Part shown: positions 1 through 9,459 of the stretch, piece by piece
How the letters are laid out: each line of letters opens with the position of its first letter
Numbering within the stretch: position 1 is the first letter of the stretch
Assembly (NCBI GenBank): GCA_019113025.1
Contig: DXIF01000072.1
Span: 1 to 38,582 of the forward strand
Source: Candidatus Anaerobiospirillum stercoravium
GTDB lineage: Bacteria; Pseudomonadota; Gammaproteobacteria; Enterobacterales; Succinivibrionaceae
DNA: 38,582 nt
Reading direction: 5' to 3'
Notes under the pieces: model-generated
What the model was told of the DNA's origin: nothing
The model's input: only the letters and a program-made list of their open reading frames with translations
The model's database searches: none
Made by a program: the position numbers and the translations under genes

Positions 1-4
1 AAGG

Positions 5-25
5 CGTGCGGCCTTGGGCCGCACG
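5..25. other. GC-rich hairpin at left edge
   Basis: A perfect 9-bp inverted repeat (CGTGCGGCC / GGCCGCACG) with a 3-base loop lies beyond the 3' end of the YqaA-type gene. No clear T-run follows on either strand. It could be a transcription stop for the minus-strand gene or belong to a gene outside the window. Confidence 0.35.
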
Positions 26-119
26 GGTCAGGCGGCACAAGTCAGACGGCGCGGCGTAACCCACGTCGCGCCAACCGCGCACGCCGCGCCGCGCAAGGCG
101 CGCAAGTCGTGCGCCGCCG

Positions 120-752
120 CTAAGGCTGGAGCATCTCGTAGCCGATGTATGCGGCAATCAAGATGACGCAGGCCCAGCCGATGTAGTCGATGTAGCGGCG
201 CAGGGCGTGTTCCATGCGCTCGCCACCCCACATGATGATGCCGGCGACCAAAAAGAAGCGCAGGCCGCGCCCAACCAAGGACACCAGCACGAAGTTTAAT
301 AAGGTGAGCATGCCCACCGAGCCGGTGCTAGCCATACTCTCGGCGGCAACCAAGCCGCTAGTCACGGCGATGACCTTATAGGGCACTGGGGTAAAGGCAC
401 CAATGAAGATCATGAGCACGCCGTACTCGAGGGTAAACCAGTCACGCACGGTCTGCATCGACTGCTCATAGCCCAGCCACTGAATCAAATCGGCAATGTA
501 TGGGTCGTAGATAAAGTAGCCCAGATAATAACCGCAGATGGCGCCTAAGACCGAGGTAACCATGGTCAAGGCCGCATAGTACATTGAGCGCTTAGGGCGC
601 GCCAAACACATCGGGGCGAGCATGACATCAGGCGGAATGGGCCAGAAAATCGACTCGATAAAGCTGTTAATTGCCAAAAACCATGGGGCTTTAGGGTGCT
701 TTGCTAACTTGATGCATAACTCATAAAGAGCTGAAAACACGTTAATCTTCAT
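120..752 (-). CDS. YqaA/DedA-family inner-membrane protein
   Basis: A 210-residue polytopic membrane protein of the small VTT/SNARE-associated type (YqaA branch of the DedA superfamily). These proteins are linked to membrane homeostasis and probably lipid flipping; the exact substrate is not established. The sequence shows the family hallmark near the N-terminus: an acidic residue in a Phe/Trp-Pro rich stretch (ESIFWPIPPDVMLAP, about residues 33-47). A Gly-rich membrane segment (GAICGYYLGYFIY) follows, then the re-entrant GAFTPVPYKVIAVTSGL motif, and C-terminal membrane helices near residues 145-175 and 190-207. Length fits the family (about 200). The ATG at 752 is used although no good Shine-Dalgarno precedes it. 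It stands alone downstream of araA, separated from it by a terminator, so it is probably a separate unit. Confidence 0.85.
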   Translation of the reverse strand: MKINVFSALYELCIKLAKHPKAPWFLAINSFIESIFWPIPPDVMLAPMCLARPKRSMYYAALTMVTSVLGAICGYYLGYFIYDPYIADLIQWLGYEQSMQTVRDWFTLEYGVLMIFIGAFTPVPYKVIAVTSGLVAAESMASTGSVGMLTLLNFVLVSLVGRGLRFFLVAGIIMWGGERMEHALRRYIDYIGWACVILIAAYIGYEMLQP

Positions 753-963
753 ACGGCCCAGCGCCTAAGGGAGGAAGGGAAAGGACGGGAACAAAAAGCG
801 CAAAAAATGCGAGCAGGTGCACAATACCACCCGCTTAGTTCTTGCCAAAGTGCCCTGAATGATACCAGCCTCAGCTTAGCATGACATTAGCCGCACCAAA
901 AACAAAACGGCGCACGTGCCCCGCGTCCGGCGCCCGTACGCGGCGCCGCCGCGCGCGCACCAT

Positions 964-1003
964 AAAAAAAGCCGCTCCACCCAGCCTAAGCTGCGGGAGC
1001 GGC
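964..1003 (-). terminator. Rho-independent terminator after araA
   Basis: On the minus strand GCCGCTCC pairs with GGAGCGGC (8 bp, 17-base loop), followed by a run of seven T. It sits about 75 bases past the araA stop. The rest of the 327-base gap between araA and the YqaA gene shows no gene. Confidence 0.85.
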
Positions 1004-1053
1004 AGCGCCGCGCGGCAGGGCGCGACTTCAGCGTTTTCTTACAAGAAGCGGCC

Positions 1054-1089
1054 CGCCTTTAGTGGCGAGCAGCACGCCTTTAGTGGCGA
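1054..1089. repeat. 15-bp direct repeat spanning the araA stop codon
   Basis: CGCCTTTAGTGGCGA occurs twice with a 21-base period (1054-1068 and 1075-1089). On the minus strand each copy reads Arg-His-stop, so the last codons and stop of araA are duplicated just downstream. Confidence 0.8.
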
Positions 1090-2531
1090 TAAGCCTCGGC
1101 GGCAAAGCGCTCTAAGTCCGCTTCGGTGGTGTCATCACCAAAGGCGATGAACTCAAGACCTAGGAGCTTAGCAAACAAGGCAATGTCCTTGCGGGTTAAA
1201 GCGGTGGAAACCACGCTGTGGTGAGCGCCACCGGCATAGCACCAGAAGGCAGTGCCGATGTTGAAGTTTGGCTTGTGGCGATACATGATGCGGGCGACCG
1301 GCAGCTTTGGCATTGGCTTAGGCTGCTTGACCAGCTCGATATCGGCGCAGATCACGCGGAAGTGAGTACCCATGTCGACCATGGTGACCTGAATACCATC
1401 GCCCTCAACGCCGTCGAAGATGAGGCGTGCTGGATCGCTCTTACCACCGATGCCCAGCGGGATAACATCAATCTCAGGCTTAGTGGCAGCAAAGGAGACT
1501 GGAACCTCGAGCATGTGGGAGGCCAGCTCTAACTCTTGGCCCTCGGTTAAGTCGTAGGTGTAGTCCTCGATAAAGCCCGTGGCACCGGGACGACCCTCGG
1601 CCATCTTCATTAAGACCGCAGATAAAGCGGAGATCTTGTAGTCACCCTCAGGACCAAAGCCAATCCCCTTGCCCATTAAGTTTTGGCAGGCGATGCCTGG
1701 GAGCTGATTTAAGCCGTGCAGGTCTTGGAAGGTATCGGCAAAGGCGCCTAAGCCGCGGCTGCCTAAAAACTTCTCTAAGCCTACTTCGTACTTAGCCTGC
1801 TCACGCACGACCTCGACGCGCTCGGTCTTCATGGTGTACTTGGAGGTGTACTCGGCCATCTTGGCGTCAACCTCGGCCTCGGTCACAGCATTGATGGTGG
1901 CAACTAAGTCGCCCACTGCGTAGTAGTTGCACTCCCAGCCTAAGCGAATCTGGGATTCAACGCGATCGCCGTCGGTAACCGCGACCTCACGCATATTGTT
2001 ACCAAAGGAGGCAACCTTTAAGTGGCGCGAGAAATTGATGGCGCGGGCCACGTCGATAAAGCGGGCCATCTCGCAGAGGACTTTCTCATGACGATAGTAG
2101 CCTGCGACCACCTGATGGGCGATCTTGAGGCGGGCTACGATAAAGCCGTACTCACGGTCACCGTGGGCGGCTTGGTTTAAGTTCATGAAGTCCATGTCGA
2201 TGCTGTCATAAGGCAGCTTCTCGTTGGCCTGAGTGTGCAGGTGCAATAATGGCTTTCTTAACTCTTGTAAGCCCTTAATCCACATCTTGGCCGGCGAGAA
2301 GGTGTGCATCCAGGTAACCACACCGATGCAGTCATCATCGCAGCTGACCTTACGCATATCAGCAATGCAGGTCTCGGAGTTGACGACGGTTGGTAAGAGC
2401 TCAAAGGTGACGCGGGAACCAAACTTCTCGTTAAAGAAATCGTTCATGACCTGAGCGTCAGCGGCCACTTGCTTTAAGCACTCATCGCCATAGAGATCTT
2501 GCGAGCCGACAACAAAATAAATCTTTTCCAT
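1080..2531 (-). CDS. araA: L-arabinose isomerase
   Basis: Converts L-arabinose to L-ribulose in the cytoplasm, the first step of bacterial arabinose breakdown; Mn-dependent. The protein is 483 residues, close to the usual 490-500. It keeps the N-terminal VVGSQDLYG motif, HTFSPAKMWI, SIDMDFMNLNQ and NMREVAVTDGD. The four metal-site positions are readable: Glu in GPEGDYK, Glu in FIEDYTY, His in ELASHMLEV and His in YAGGAHHSVV. The ATG at 2531 is preferred over an in-frame TTG ten codons upstream because the family motif begins right after it; neither has a strong ribosome site. It is the last gene behind permease-ATPase-permease, 330 bases away. No araB (kinase) or araD (epimerase) is in the window. 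Confidence 0.97.
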   Translation of the reverse strand: MEKIYFVVGSQDLYGDECLKQVAADAQVMNDFFNEKFGSRVTFELLPTVVNSETCIADMRKVSCDDDCIGVVTWMHTFSPAKMWIKGLQELRKPLLHLHTQANEKLPYDSIDMDFMNLNQAAHGDREYGFIVARLKIAHQVVAGYYRHEKVLCEMARFIDVARAINFSRHLKVASFGNNMREVAVTDGDRVESQIRLGWECNYYAVGDLVATINAVTEAEVDAKMAEYTSKYTMKTERVEVVREQAKYEVGLEKFLGSRGLGAFADTFQDLHGLNQLPGIACQNLMGKGIGFGPEGDYKISALSAVLMKMAEGRPGATGFIEDYTYDLTEGQELELASHMLEVPVSFAATKPEIDVIPLGIGGKSDPARLIFDGVEGDGIQVTMVDMGTHFRVICADIELVKQPKPMPKLPVARIMYRHKPNFNIGTAFWCYAGGAHHSVVSTALTRKDIALFAKLLGLEFIAFGDDTTEADLERFAAEAYRH

Positions 2532-2861
2532 ACAGATATCTGGTGTTGCCTCACAGCTCAACAGCTCAACAGCTCAAGCTACCAGCCTGAGAGCAACACG
2601 ACCTCCCAAAAACACAGAACCAAACTGGGGTACGCGCCCAAGCTCAATGCCCCTGTTTAAGTTAGCACAAGCTAACCTGAGCGCCTTCTCACTTGCGCAA
2701 GTTGCGCAACTAAGAGCTGCCCACCGCCTGCCCGACGCGGGCGGGCGCCTGACCGGCCCACCGGTCAGGCCTGGGCGGGGCGAGCGCGGCCTTTAGCGAG
2801 GCCCGCCCCCGGCGCTCGGGGCCCGAACCGGGCCTCGAGGCCCGAGCTCGGCGCTGAGGCG
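2532..2861. other. Spacer with many palindromes before araA
   Basis: No gene is visible. The half nearest araA holds the inverted repeat GTTAGC-ACAA-GCTAAC (2661-2676) and two overlapping perfect 12-bp palindromes, ACTTGCGCAAGT (2691-2702) and AGTTGCGCAACT (2700-2711), possible operators or mRNA hairpins for araA. The half nearest the permease gene is very GC-rich. It contains a perfect 10-bp hairpin GCCTGACCGG/CCGGTCAGGC (2747-2770) and a 16-bp palindrome (2829-2844). No T-run makes these ordinary terminators. They may protect the 3' end of the transporter message. Confidence 0.6.
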
Positions 2862-3866
2862 TTATTTAATTACCGACTGCGACTGGCGGTCAGCGAAGAT
2901 GGCCACGAAGGCTAAGAAGACGACACCTTGGATCAGCTGCATCATCTGGGTGCTAAAGCCCATCATGGTTAAACCGGAGGTTAAGACCACATACAGCAAC
3001 GAACCTACGACCACGTTGTAGAAGCGGGCCATGGCACCGCCGGAGATCGGCATACCGCCTAAGACCAAGGCAATTAAGATCTGAGTCTCCAGCTGGTTAC
3101 CGCCGTTGGAGGTAACCGAGCCAATCTTGATCGCGGAGATAAAGGCGGCAAAGCCGGTGATGGCGCCTGCTAAGACATAGACTAAGAACTTGACGCGGTC
3201 GGTGCGGATACCGGCGAACATCGCGGCCTTTTCACCGGCGCCGATAGCGCGCAGGTAGATGCCAAACTTAGTGAAGTTGTAGCAGATAAAGCCAATGCCG
3301 ACGACGATGACGGTGGCAGTGACCTTAAAAGCGGTGGTGTCCCATAAGACCAGCATGGGGTCACCTGCGACCGGGGCGTCAGTGGTCAGATACTTAATCA
3401 GACCACGGAATAGGAACATGGTGCAGATCGTCACAATGAACGATTTGATCTTCCGGTTGACGTAGAAGTAGCCGTTGACCGCGCCGACCGCCGCACCGGT
3501 TAAGATGCCCGCCAGAATGGAGAGCTCAATGCTGTAGCGCGAGACGTAACACACCACAATCGCCGATAGACCCAAGATCGAGCCTTGGGAGAAATCAAGG
3601 CCGCCCACAGTCATGATAAAGAACACGCCCATCGCCGAAATCATAATGACGTAGACGGTACTCATGGCCAAAGGCAGACGGGTGATGAGACGGCCATTGG
3701 TCAGGTAGCTAAAGAGCGCGAACACCACGATTAAGCCGGCAATTGGCAGCAGCGCGCGCACCAGACGCATGGTGTTTTGCTTCTTTAAGGCTACCGCCTT
3801 GGCATCAGCTGCGGTTGCGGTAGCTGGAGCATTAGCAGGAGCATTAGCATTAGTTGGTTGATTCAT
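2862..3866 (-). CDS. Sugar ABC transporter permease (BPD_transp_2 type)
   Basis: Inner-membrane permease of a ribose/galactofuranose/xylose-class ABC importer, 334 residues. After a low-complexity Ala/Asn/Thr cytoplasmic start (about residues 1-33) come 8-10 hydrophobic segments. The cytoplasmic coupling loop shows YLRAIGAGEKAAMFAGI, the conserved helix that contacts the ATPase. A Gly-rich segment (GGLDFSQGSILGLSA, residues 67-81) is typical of the second permease in YtfT/YjfF-like pairs. An AAGGAGG site lies just before the ATG at 3866, and the gene follows the ATPase by 10 bases, so the two are translated from one message. With araA downstream, arabinose or an arabinose-containing sugar is the likely substrate; this is inferred from context. 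Confidence 0.9.
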   Translation of the reverse strand: MNQPTNANAPANAPATATAADAKAVALKKQNTMRLVRALLPIAGLIVVFALFSYLTNGRLITRLPLAMSTVYVIMISAMGVFFIMTVGGLDFSQGSILGLSAIVVCYVSRYSIELSILAGILTGAAVGAVNGYFYVNRKIKSFIVTICTMFLFRGLIKYLTTDAPVAGDPMLVLWDTTAFKVTATVIVVGIGFICYNFTKFGIYLRAIGAGEKAAMFAGIRTDRVKFLVYVLAGAITGFAAFISAIKIGSVTSNGGNQLETQILIALVLGGMPISGGAMARFYNVVVGSLLYVVLTSGLTMMGFSTQMMQLIQGVVFLAFVAIFADRQSQSVIK

Positions 3867-3876
3867 GGCAGCCTCC

Positions 3877-5379
3877 TTAAACCATCATTGCAATGAGCTT
3901 TTGCTCATCGAGGTCTGGGCTTCGCAAGACTTCACCGGAGATGGCACCATCCTTCATGATGATGATGCGGTCGCACATACCGATGAGTTCCATGAGCTCT
4001 TCTGAGATCATGATGATGGACTTACCATTCTTGCGCATCTTGTTCATGAGCTGGTAGATGTCCTGCTTGACGCCGATGTCGATACCACGGGTCGGCGAGT
4101 CGAGCACCACGATATTGGAGCCCTTACCAATCCAGCGCGCGAGCACCACCTTTTGCTTATTACCACCGGAGAGCTCGGAGACAAATTGCGCGGTACTTTG
4201 CATCTTGACCGACATTTCCTTGGCGTGCTCGTTGGCAAAAGCCTTAGCCTTGCTCCAATTGATAAATGGGCTGTGGCCATAATCAAGCGCATTGAGCGAT
4301 GGCATGATGATGTTGTCACCAATGGACTGGTTGAGCACTACCGACTCGTTGTCACGATCCTTGGAGGTGTAAGCAATCGAGTTGCGAATCGCCGTCGGGA
4401 TATCGTTGATCTGAGTGCCATCAGCCAGCTCTACAGTACCGGTACGGTCATAACTTGCGCCAAAGATCGCCTTACCGATTTCGTGCATACCTGACTCCGA
4501 CAGACCACCAAAGCCTAAGATTTCGCCGCGGTGTAAGTCGAAGTTGATGTCATGGATGAGACCTGGGACCGCCACATCGTGCACCGAGAGCACTACTTCC
4601 TTAGAAATCGGCTCGCCGTAGTCGGAGCGATAGTAATCGCCCGTGACCTCACGGCCCACCATCAGCTTCTTGAGCTTGTCTTGGTCTAAGTCCGCGGCCT
4701 TTAAGGTGTCGATGTAGATGCCATCACGCAAGATGGTGACGGTATCGGACTTCGCCAAAATCTCCGACAAGTCGTGGGAGATGAAGATGATGGTGCAATT
4801 TTCCGCCTTTAAGCGCTCCATTTGCTTATAGAGCTCTTCACGGCCCTCTTGGGACAAGGCGGTGGTCGTCTCGTCGATCACCACAATCTTAGGGTGGAAG
4901 TAGGTGGCCTTCACAATCTCGATTAACTTGCGATCCTCGAAATTGTAATCATCGACCATAGCCGCGGCCTTAATATGGGTAAAGCCGTACTCTTGCAGCA
5001 AGCGATTGGCCTCAGCGTTCATTGCGACCGTATTGCGAAAGCCGTGCTTGATGAAGCGGTCTTCGTGGCCTAGGAAGATGTTCTCGGCCACGGTTAAACC
5101 CGACAAGGTACCCAGCTCTTGGACGATGATCGAGATGCCCATATTGTTAGCATCGACTTGGTTTAAGGGGTGGATTTCCTTACCGTCGAGCACAAAGGTA
5201 CCGGTTTCCATGGGGTAGATGCCGGTGAGCATATTGGTCAGGGTCGACTTACCTGAGCCGTTTTCACCGATTAAGGCATGAACCTCACCTGCGTTGACAT
5301 CAAAGGAGACATGCTGCAAGGCCTTGGTGATACCAAAGTTTTTGCTGATGTCGCGCACTTGCAATCTTACTTGACTCAT
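3877..5379 (-). CDS. Sugar ABC transporter ATP-binding protein (tandem NBD)
   Basis: Two fused nucleotide-binding domains of the RbsA/XylG/YtfR class, 500 residues. The first half has a normal Walker A (GENGSGKST) and Walker B (IVVIDETTTAL), but its signature region reads YNFEDRKLIEI instead of the usual LSxGQxQxxEI. The second half has the usual degenerate P-loop (GFGGLSESGMHEIGKA) and a good signature (LSGGNKQKVVLARW). Its Walker B reads VVLDSPTRGIDIG, with Ser428 where Glu is normal. One composite ATP site should work (first Walker A/B plus second signature); the other looks dead. The start is the ATG at 5379, six bases after GGAGG; an in-frame GTG two codons earlier would sit on the ribosome site. 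It lies 10 bases from both flanking permease genes. Confidence 0.92.
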   Translation of the reverse strand: MSQVRLQVRDISKNFGITKALQHVSFDVNAGEVHALIGENGSGKSTLTNMLTGIYPMETGTFVLDGKEIHPLNQVDANNMGISIIVQELGTLSGLTVAENIFLGHEDRFIKHGFRNTVAMNAEANRLLQEYGFTHIKAAAMVDDYNFEDRKLIEIVKATYFHPKIVVIDETTTALSQEGREELYKQMERLKAENCTIIFISHDLSEILAKSDTVTILRDGIYIDTLKAADLDQDKLKKLMVGREVTGDYYRSDYGEPISKEVVLSVHDVAVPGLIHDINFDLHRGEILGFGGLSESGMHEIGKAIFGASYDRTGTVELADGTQINDIPTAIRNSIAYTSKDRDNESVVLNQSIGDNIIMPSLNALDYGHSPFINWSKAKAFANEHAKEMSVKMQSTAQFVSELSGGNKQKVVLARWIGKGSNIVVLDSPTRGIDIGVKQDIYQLMNKMRKNGKSIIMISEELMELIGMCDRIIIMKDGAISGEVLRSPDLDEQKLIAMMV

Positions 5380-5389
5380 AGCCACCCTC

Positions 5390-6340
5390 CTACTTGACGA
5401 TCTCGCCCTTGTTCACCTTGGTGGTGAGGGTGATGATGATAAGCAGTGCCAAACCTGAGATCATGTCCTGAATGGCGGTTGGGGCACCCAAGGAGATAAA
5501 GCCGAAGAAGATGATGTTAACGATGAACTCACCCAGGATAATGGCTTGTAGTGGGATGCCGTAGCGCATGAAGGCCAGACCAAAGAAGCAGCCCATGGTT
5601 GGGATGAAGTTACGGCTCATCGACTGCATGCCGGTCACAGCGACGATGGACGAACCATAGCTGATGGTCAAAATCGCCATAGCACCGAAGAAGGCGCCAC
5701 TTAAGATGAAGGCGTAGACCTTATAGCGGTCAACGTTGATACCCATATTCTTGGCCACAAACTCGTTGGAGCCAATGGCGTAGGTGTAGGTACCAAACTT
5801 GGTGTAATTGAGCATCAAGTAGGCGATGACAAAGCACAAGACTGCCAAGATGATGTTACCTGGCATTTGGCCCAAGCCGCGCATATTGGACGGTAAGGTC
5901 TGACCGACGCCACCGGCCATATAGTTGGCGATAGACTCATAGATCAGCGCCAGACCTGCGGTCACGATCATGGACGGAATGCGCAGGCGCACATAGAACA
6001 TGCCGTTGCACAGACCAACCAAGGCACCGGTAATGATGCAGCCAATAACGAGGCCAAAGTAGCCTAACTCAAAGGTGGTAGCCAATTGGCAGCCGACCAC
6101 GGCCGATAAGATGATATTGGCGCCGATCGAGAAATCGAACAGGCCCATATCCATCACGAAGTAGAAGCCGATGGCACCGACGGTTGCAATTAAGCTCGCC
6201 TGAAAGTATGCCAAGAGGTTCTCGGGAGAACCGAAGTTATCGGGGGTTAAGATCTTAAAGATCGCCCACGACAGCACCACCAGCGCAATTAAAACTATGT
6301 AGCCTTTCGTCGCGCCTGATAGATTCTTGAATCCACTCAT
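5390..6340 (-). CDS. Sugar ABC transporter permease (BPD_transp_2 type)
   Basis: First gene of the transporter operon, 316 residues, with about eight to ten membrane helices. It carries the family's ATPase-contact motif YAIGSNEFVAKNMGINVDRYK shortened here by Val/Asn substitutions, and a Gly-rich helix (DMGLFDFSIGANIILSA). It should pair with the second permease as a heterodimer. The start is the ATG at 6340, preceded by GGAG with a 6-base spacer; reading further upstream enters a tandem repeat translated as Val-Gly-Ala-Gly-Trp-Leu-Arg, which is not part of the family. No binding-protein gene adjoins the operon, which is unusual; a candidate lies at 36588-37721. Confidence 0.9.
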   Translation of the reverse strand: MSGFKNLSGATKGYIVLIALVVLSWAIFKILTPDNFGSPENLLAYFQASLIATVGAIGFYFVMDMGLFDFSIGANIILSAVVGCQLATTFELGYFGLVIGCIITGALVGLCNGMFYVRLRIPSMIVTAGLALIYESIANYMAGGVGQTLPSNMRGLGQMPGNIILAVLCFVIAYLMLNYTKFGTYTYAIGSNEFVAKNMGINVDRYKVYAFILSGAFFGAMAILTISYGSSIVAVTGMQSMSRNFIPTMGCFFGLAFMRYGIPLQAIILGEFIVNIIFFGFISLGAPTAIQDMISGLALLIIITLTTKVNKGEIVK

Positions 6341-6435
6341 CGCAAACTCCTGCCTGACAAAGAAGTCACATCCACGCGTGGCAAGGCCCCCAAGCAAGAC
6401 CAAGCTCAAACCGGCGCCACCGGCATAAACCAGCA

Positions 6436-6517
6436 CCAACCGGAGCCAACCGGCACCCACCAGCGCTAACCTGCGCCAACCGGAGCCAACCGGCACCCAC
6501 CAGCGCTAACCTGCGCC
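6436..6517. repeat. Two tandem copies of a 40-bp unit
   Basis: The sequence from 6436 repeats exactly with a 40-base period up to 6517 (2.05 copies). It is rich in the words CAACCGG and ACCAGC and lies 100 bases before the first permease gene. It would be within that gene's long 5' leader. Confidence 0.9.
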
Positions 6518-6968
6518 TGCCAGCCGCGGCCGCTGCCGCTCAGCCCAAGCAGCAAAGCCCCCGCGAGCTCTCAGCAAGATCTCAGCGAGCTCTCACGCCC
6601 AGCCCTCTTGGCCTTACTGCCGCCTCACTTGGCCCCAACAAACCAAAAGAACCAGAGGCTGACTTAGGCTGACTTAGGCTCACCGGCCCAAACGTAGTCT
6701 TGGTTGTGTGCGCCACGCACATTTGCACGGACTAGGGTGGGAGGGAATCAAGAACCAACAACAAGGAAGTAACTGACGAGGTAAACGGCGCGGGCCACAA
6801 CGTACCCCAGCGCGCCCATACGCAGCGCGCAACGTGCAACACGCAACGCGCAACGCCGCTCCTTGCGCCTTCCTTGCCGCAAACCACACCTCACGAGCAA
6901 GGACGACCCAAACCCTACAAACCCTATATGTCCATAGAGTTAGCATAAAAAGGGGGCACCGTAAAATC
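6518..6968. other. Non-coding stretch upstream of the transporter operon
   Basis: No credible gene is seen on either strand. It has a small tandem repeat CTGACTTAGG x2 (about 6660-6681) and a run of related words (GCGCAACGTGCAACACGCAACGCGCAACG split over 6823-6855). The AT-richer part around 6920-6965 may hold the operon promoter, but no convincing -35/-10 pair could be assigned. Confidence 0.4.
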
Positions 6969-6984
6969 ACGCAAACGTTTACGA
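6969..6984. promoter_or_regulatory. LacI-family operator (ACGCAAACGTTTACGA)
   Basis: A near-perfect palindrome with the central CG typical of LacI/GalR-family operators. It matches GTAAACGTTTAC at 38041-38052 at 11 of 12 core positions. It also resembles the enteric PurR box (conserved GCAA-CG-TT-C spacing). It is 630 bases from the permease start and 660 from pyrG, so which gene it controls is uncertain; sharing with the binding-protein gene favours the sugar operon. Confidence 0.6.
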
Positions 6985-7074
6985 TAATTGAAGCTAAGGC
7001 ACGTTTTTTAGCATTTATTTGCCAAAAGCTTGAGCTGGATCAGAATGTGAGACCGTGCGTTATTGCAAAATTTC

Positions 7075-7086
7075 GTAAACGTTATC
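7075..7086. promoter_or_regulatory. Second, weaker LacI-type operator (GTAAACGTTATC)
   Basis: Keeps the left half and centre of GTAAACGTTTAC with two mismatches in the right half. It is 104 bases from the stronger site at 6969-6984, a spacing compatible with looping by a tetrameric LacI-type repressor. Confidence 0.4.
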
Positions 7087-7590
7087 AAGAAAGCAACCAC
7101 AACGCGCCCGCCCAGACGCCACAAGGCCTTGCGCGCACCAAGTCCCTCCCACAACCGCAAAATCTAGCGCAATTTGCGCTTATTACGGCGTCCTCCGTGC
7201 CCCACCGCGGTGCACAGCAACACCGCCTGCAGCTCCGCCCACGGCGTAGCCCAAAGCTCCGCCCCAAACCCAACCAAAGTCCCATGCTCGCCCCAAACGC
7301 CCCTAAGGCCCGCGGCCCCAGCGCTGAGAGCACTAGCGCCGCGTGCGCGCGCCCGCGCCTCAATCGGGCTTGCTCTTGGAATTTCCCTAAGTCCCACTGA
7401 GCGTAACCAATCATCCCAACGCTCTAAGGGATGCGGGCGCGTTACCACGCCTTAAGGGCCTCAGAACAGCTACACAGAGCGCACACACAAGACGCGAACG
7501 AGATACGCACTTTGACTGAGGCGCGTAAACGGCAGCGGGAAGCTTAGTGGGACTTTTGAGAAAATGTGATTTAGGCGGCATAAATAAGCG
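7087..7590. other. Non-coding stretch upstream of pyrG
   Basis: About 500 bases, Pro/Arg/Ala-rich in any reading frame and without a ribosome site, family motif or sensible codon use. Open frames exist on both strands because the DNA is GC-rich. I see no supported gene, RNA or repeat here. Confidence 0.5.
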
Positions 7591-7596
7591 CTCTAT

Positions 7597-7604
7597 GCTA
7601 CAAT
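7597..7604 (+). promoter_or_regulatory. Possible extended -10 promoter of pyrG
   Basis: TGCTACAAT has the TG of an extended -10 element and TACAAT with one mismatch to consensus, 37 bases before the pyrG ATG. No good -35 box is found at 16-18 bases. Confidence 0.4.
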
Positions 7605-7626
7605 GAGCGGTCAAATTTGGCGTTAA

Positions 7627-9294
<1,668 letters not shown>

Positions 9295-9399
9295 GAGCTG
9301 CGCAATAAAGCGCACAAGTAAGCGCGCAAGCAAGAACGCAATCAAGCGCGCAAGCAATAGCGCAAGTAAGCGCGGCCCTTAGGCCCACATAAGCCGCAA

Positions 9400-9436
9400 C
9401 AAGCCGCCGTTAGGTTACCTGATGGCGGCTTGTTTG
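9400..9436 (+). terminator. Hairpin terminator after pyrG
   Basis: AAGCCGCC pairs with GGCGGCTT (8 bp, 15-base loop), followed by the T-rich TGTTTG. It lies about 105 bases past the pyrG stop, after a spacer of degenerate GCGCAAGCAA-like words. It ends just before the next gene, which therefore needs its own promoter or read-through. Confidence 0.65.
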
Positions 9437-9459
9437 TAACTGAATGGTTTAAACCAGCC

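Noticed and set aside
881..1150. 89-codon plus-strand open frame opposite the araA terminator
   Set aside because: Arg/Ala/Ser-rich, crosses the terminator and the end of araA; no motif.
7046..7061. CRP site upstream of the transporter operon
   Set aside because: Only the TGTGA half is present; the other half matches one base of five.
6834..7400. Open frame of 188 codons on the plus strand upstream of pyrG
   Set aside because: Composition is Pro/Arg/Ala/Gln without any family motif, with no ribosome site. It crosses both LacI-type operators, and overlapping open frames exist on the other strand because of GC content.
7085..7448. Two overlapping minus-strand open frames
   Set aside because: Low-complexity Gly/Arg/Leu sequence; mutually overlapping and without motifs.
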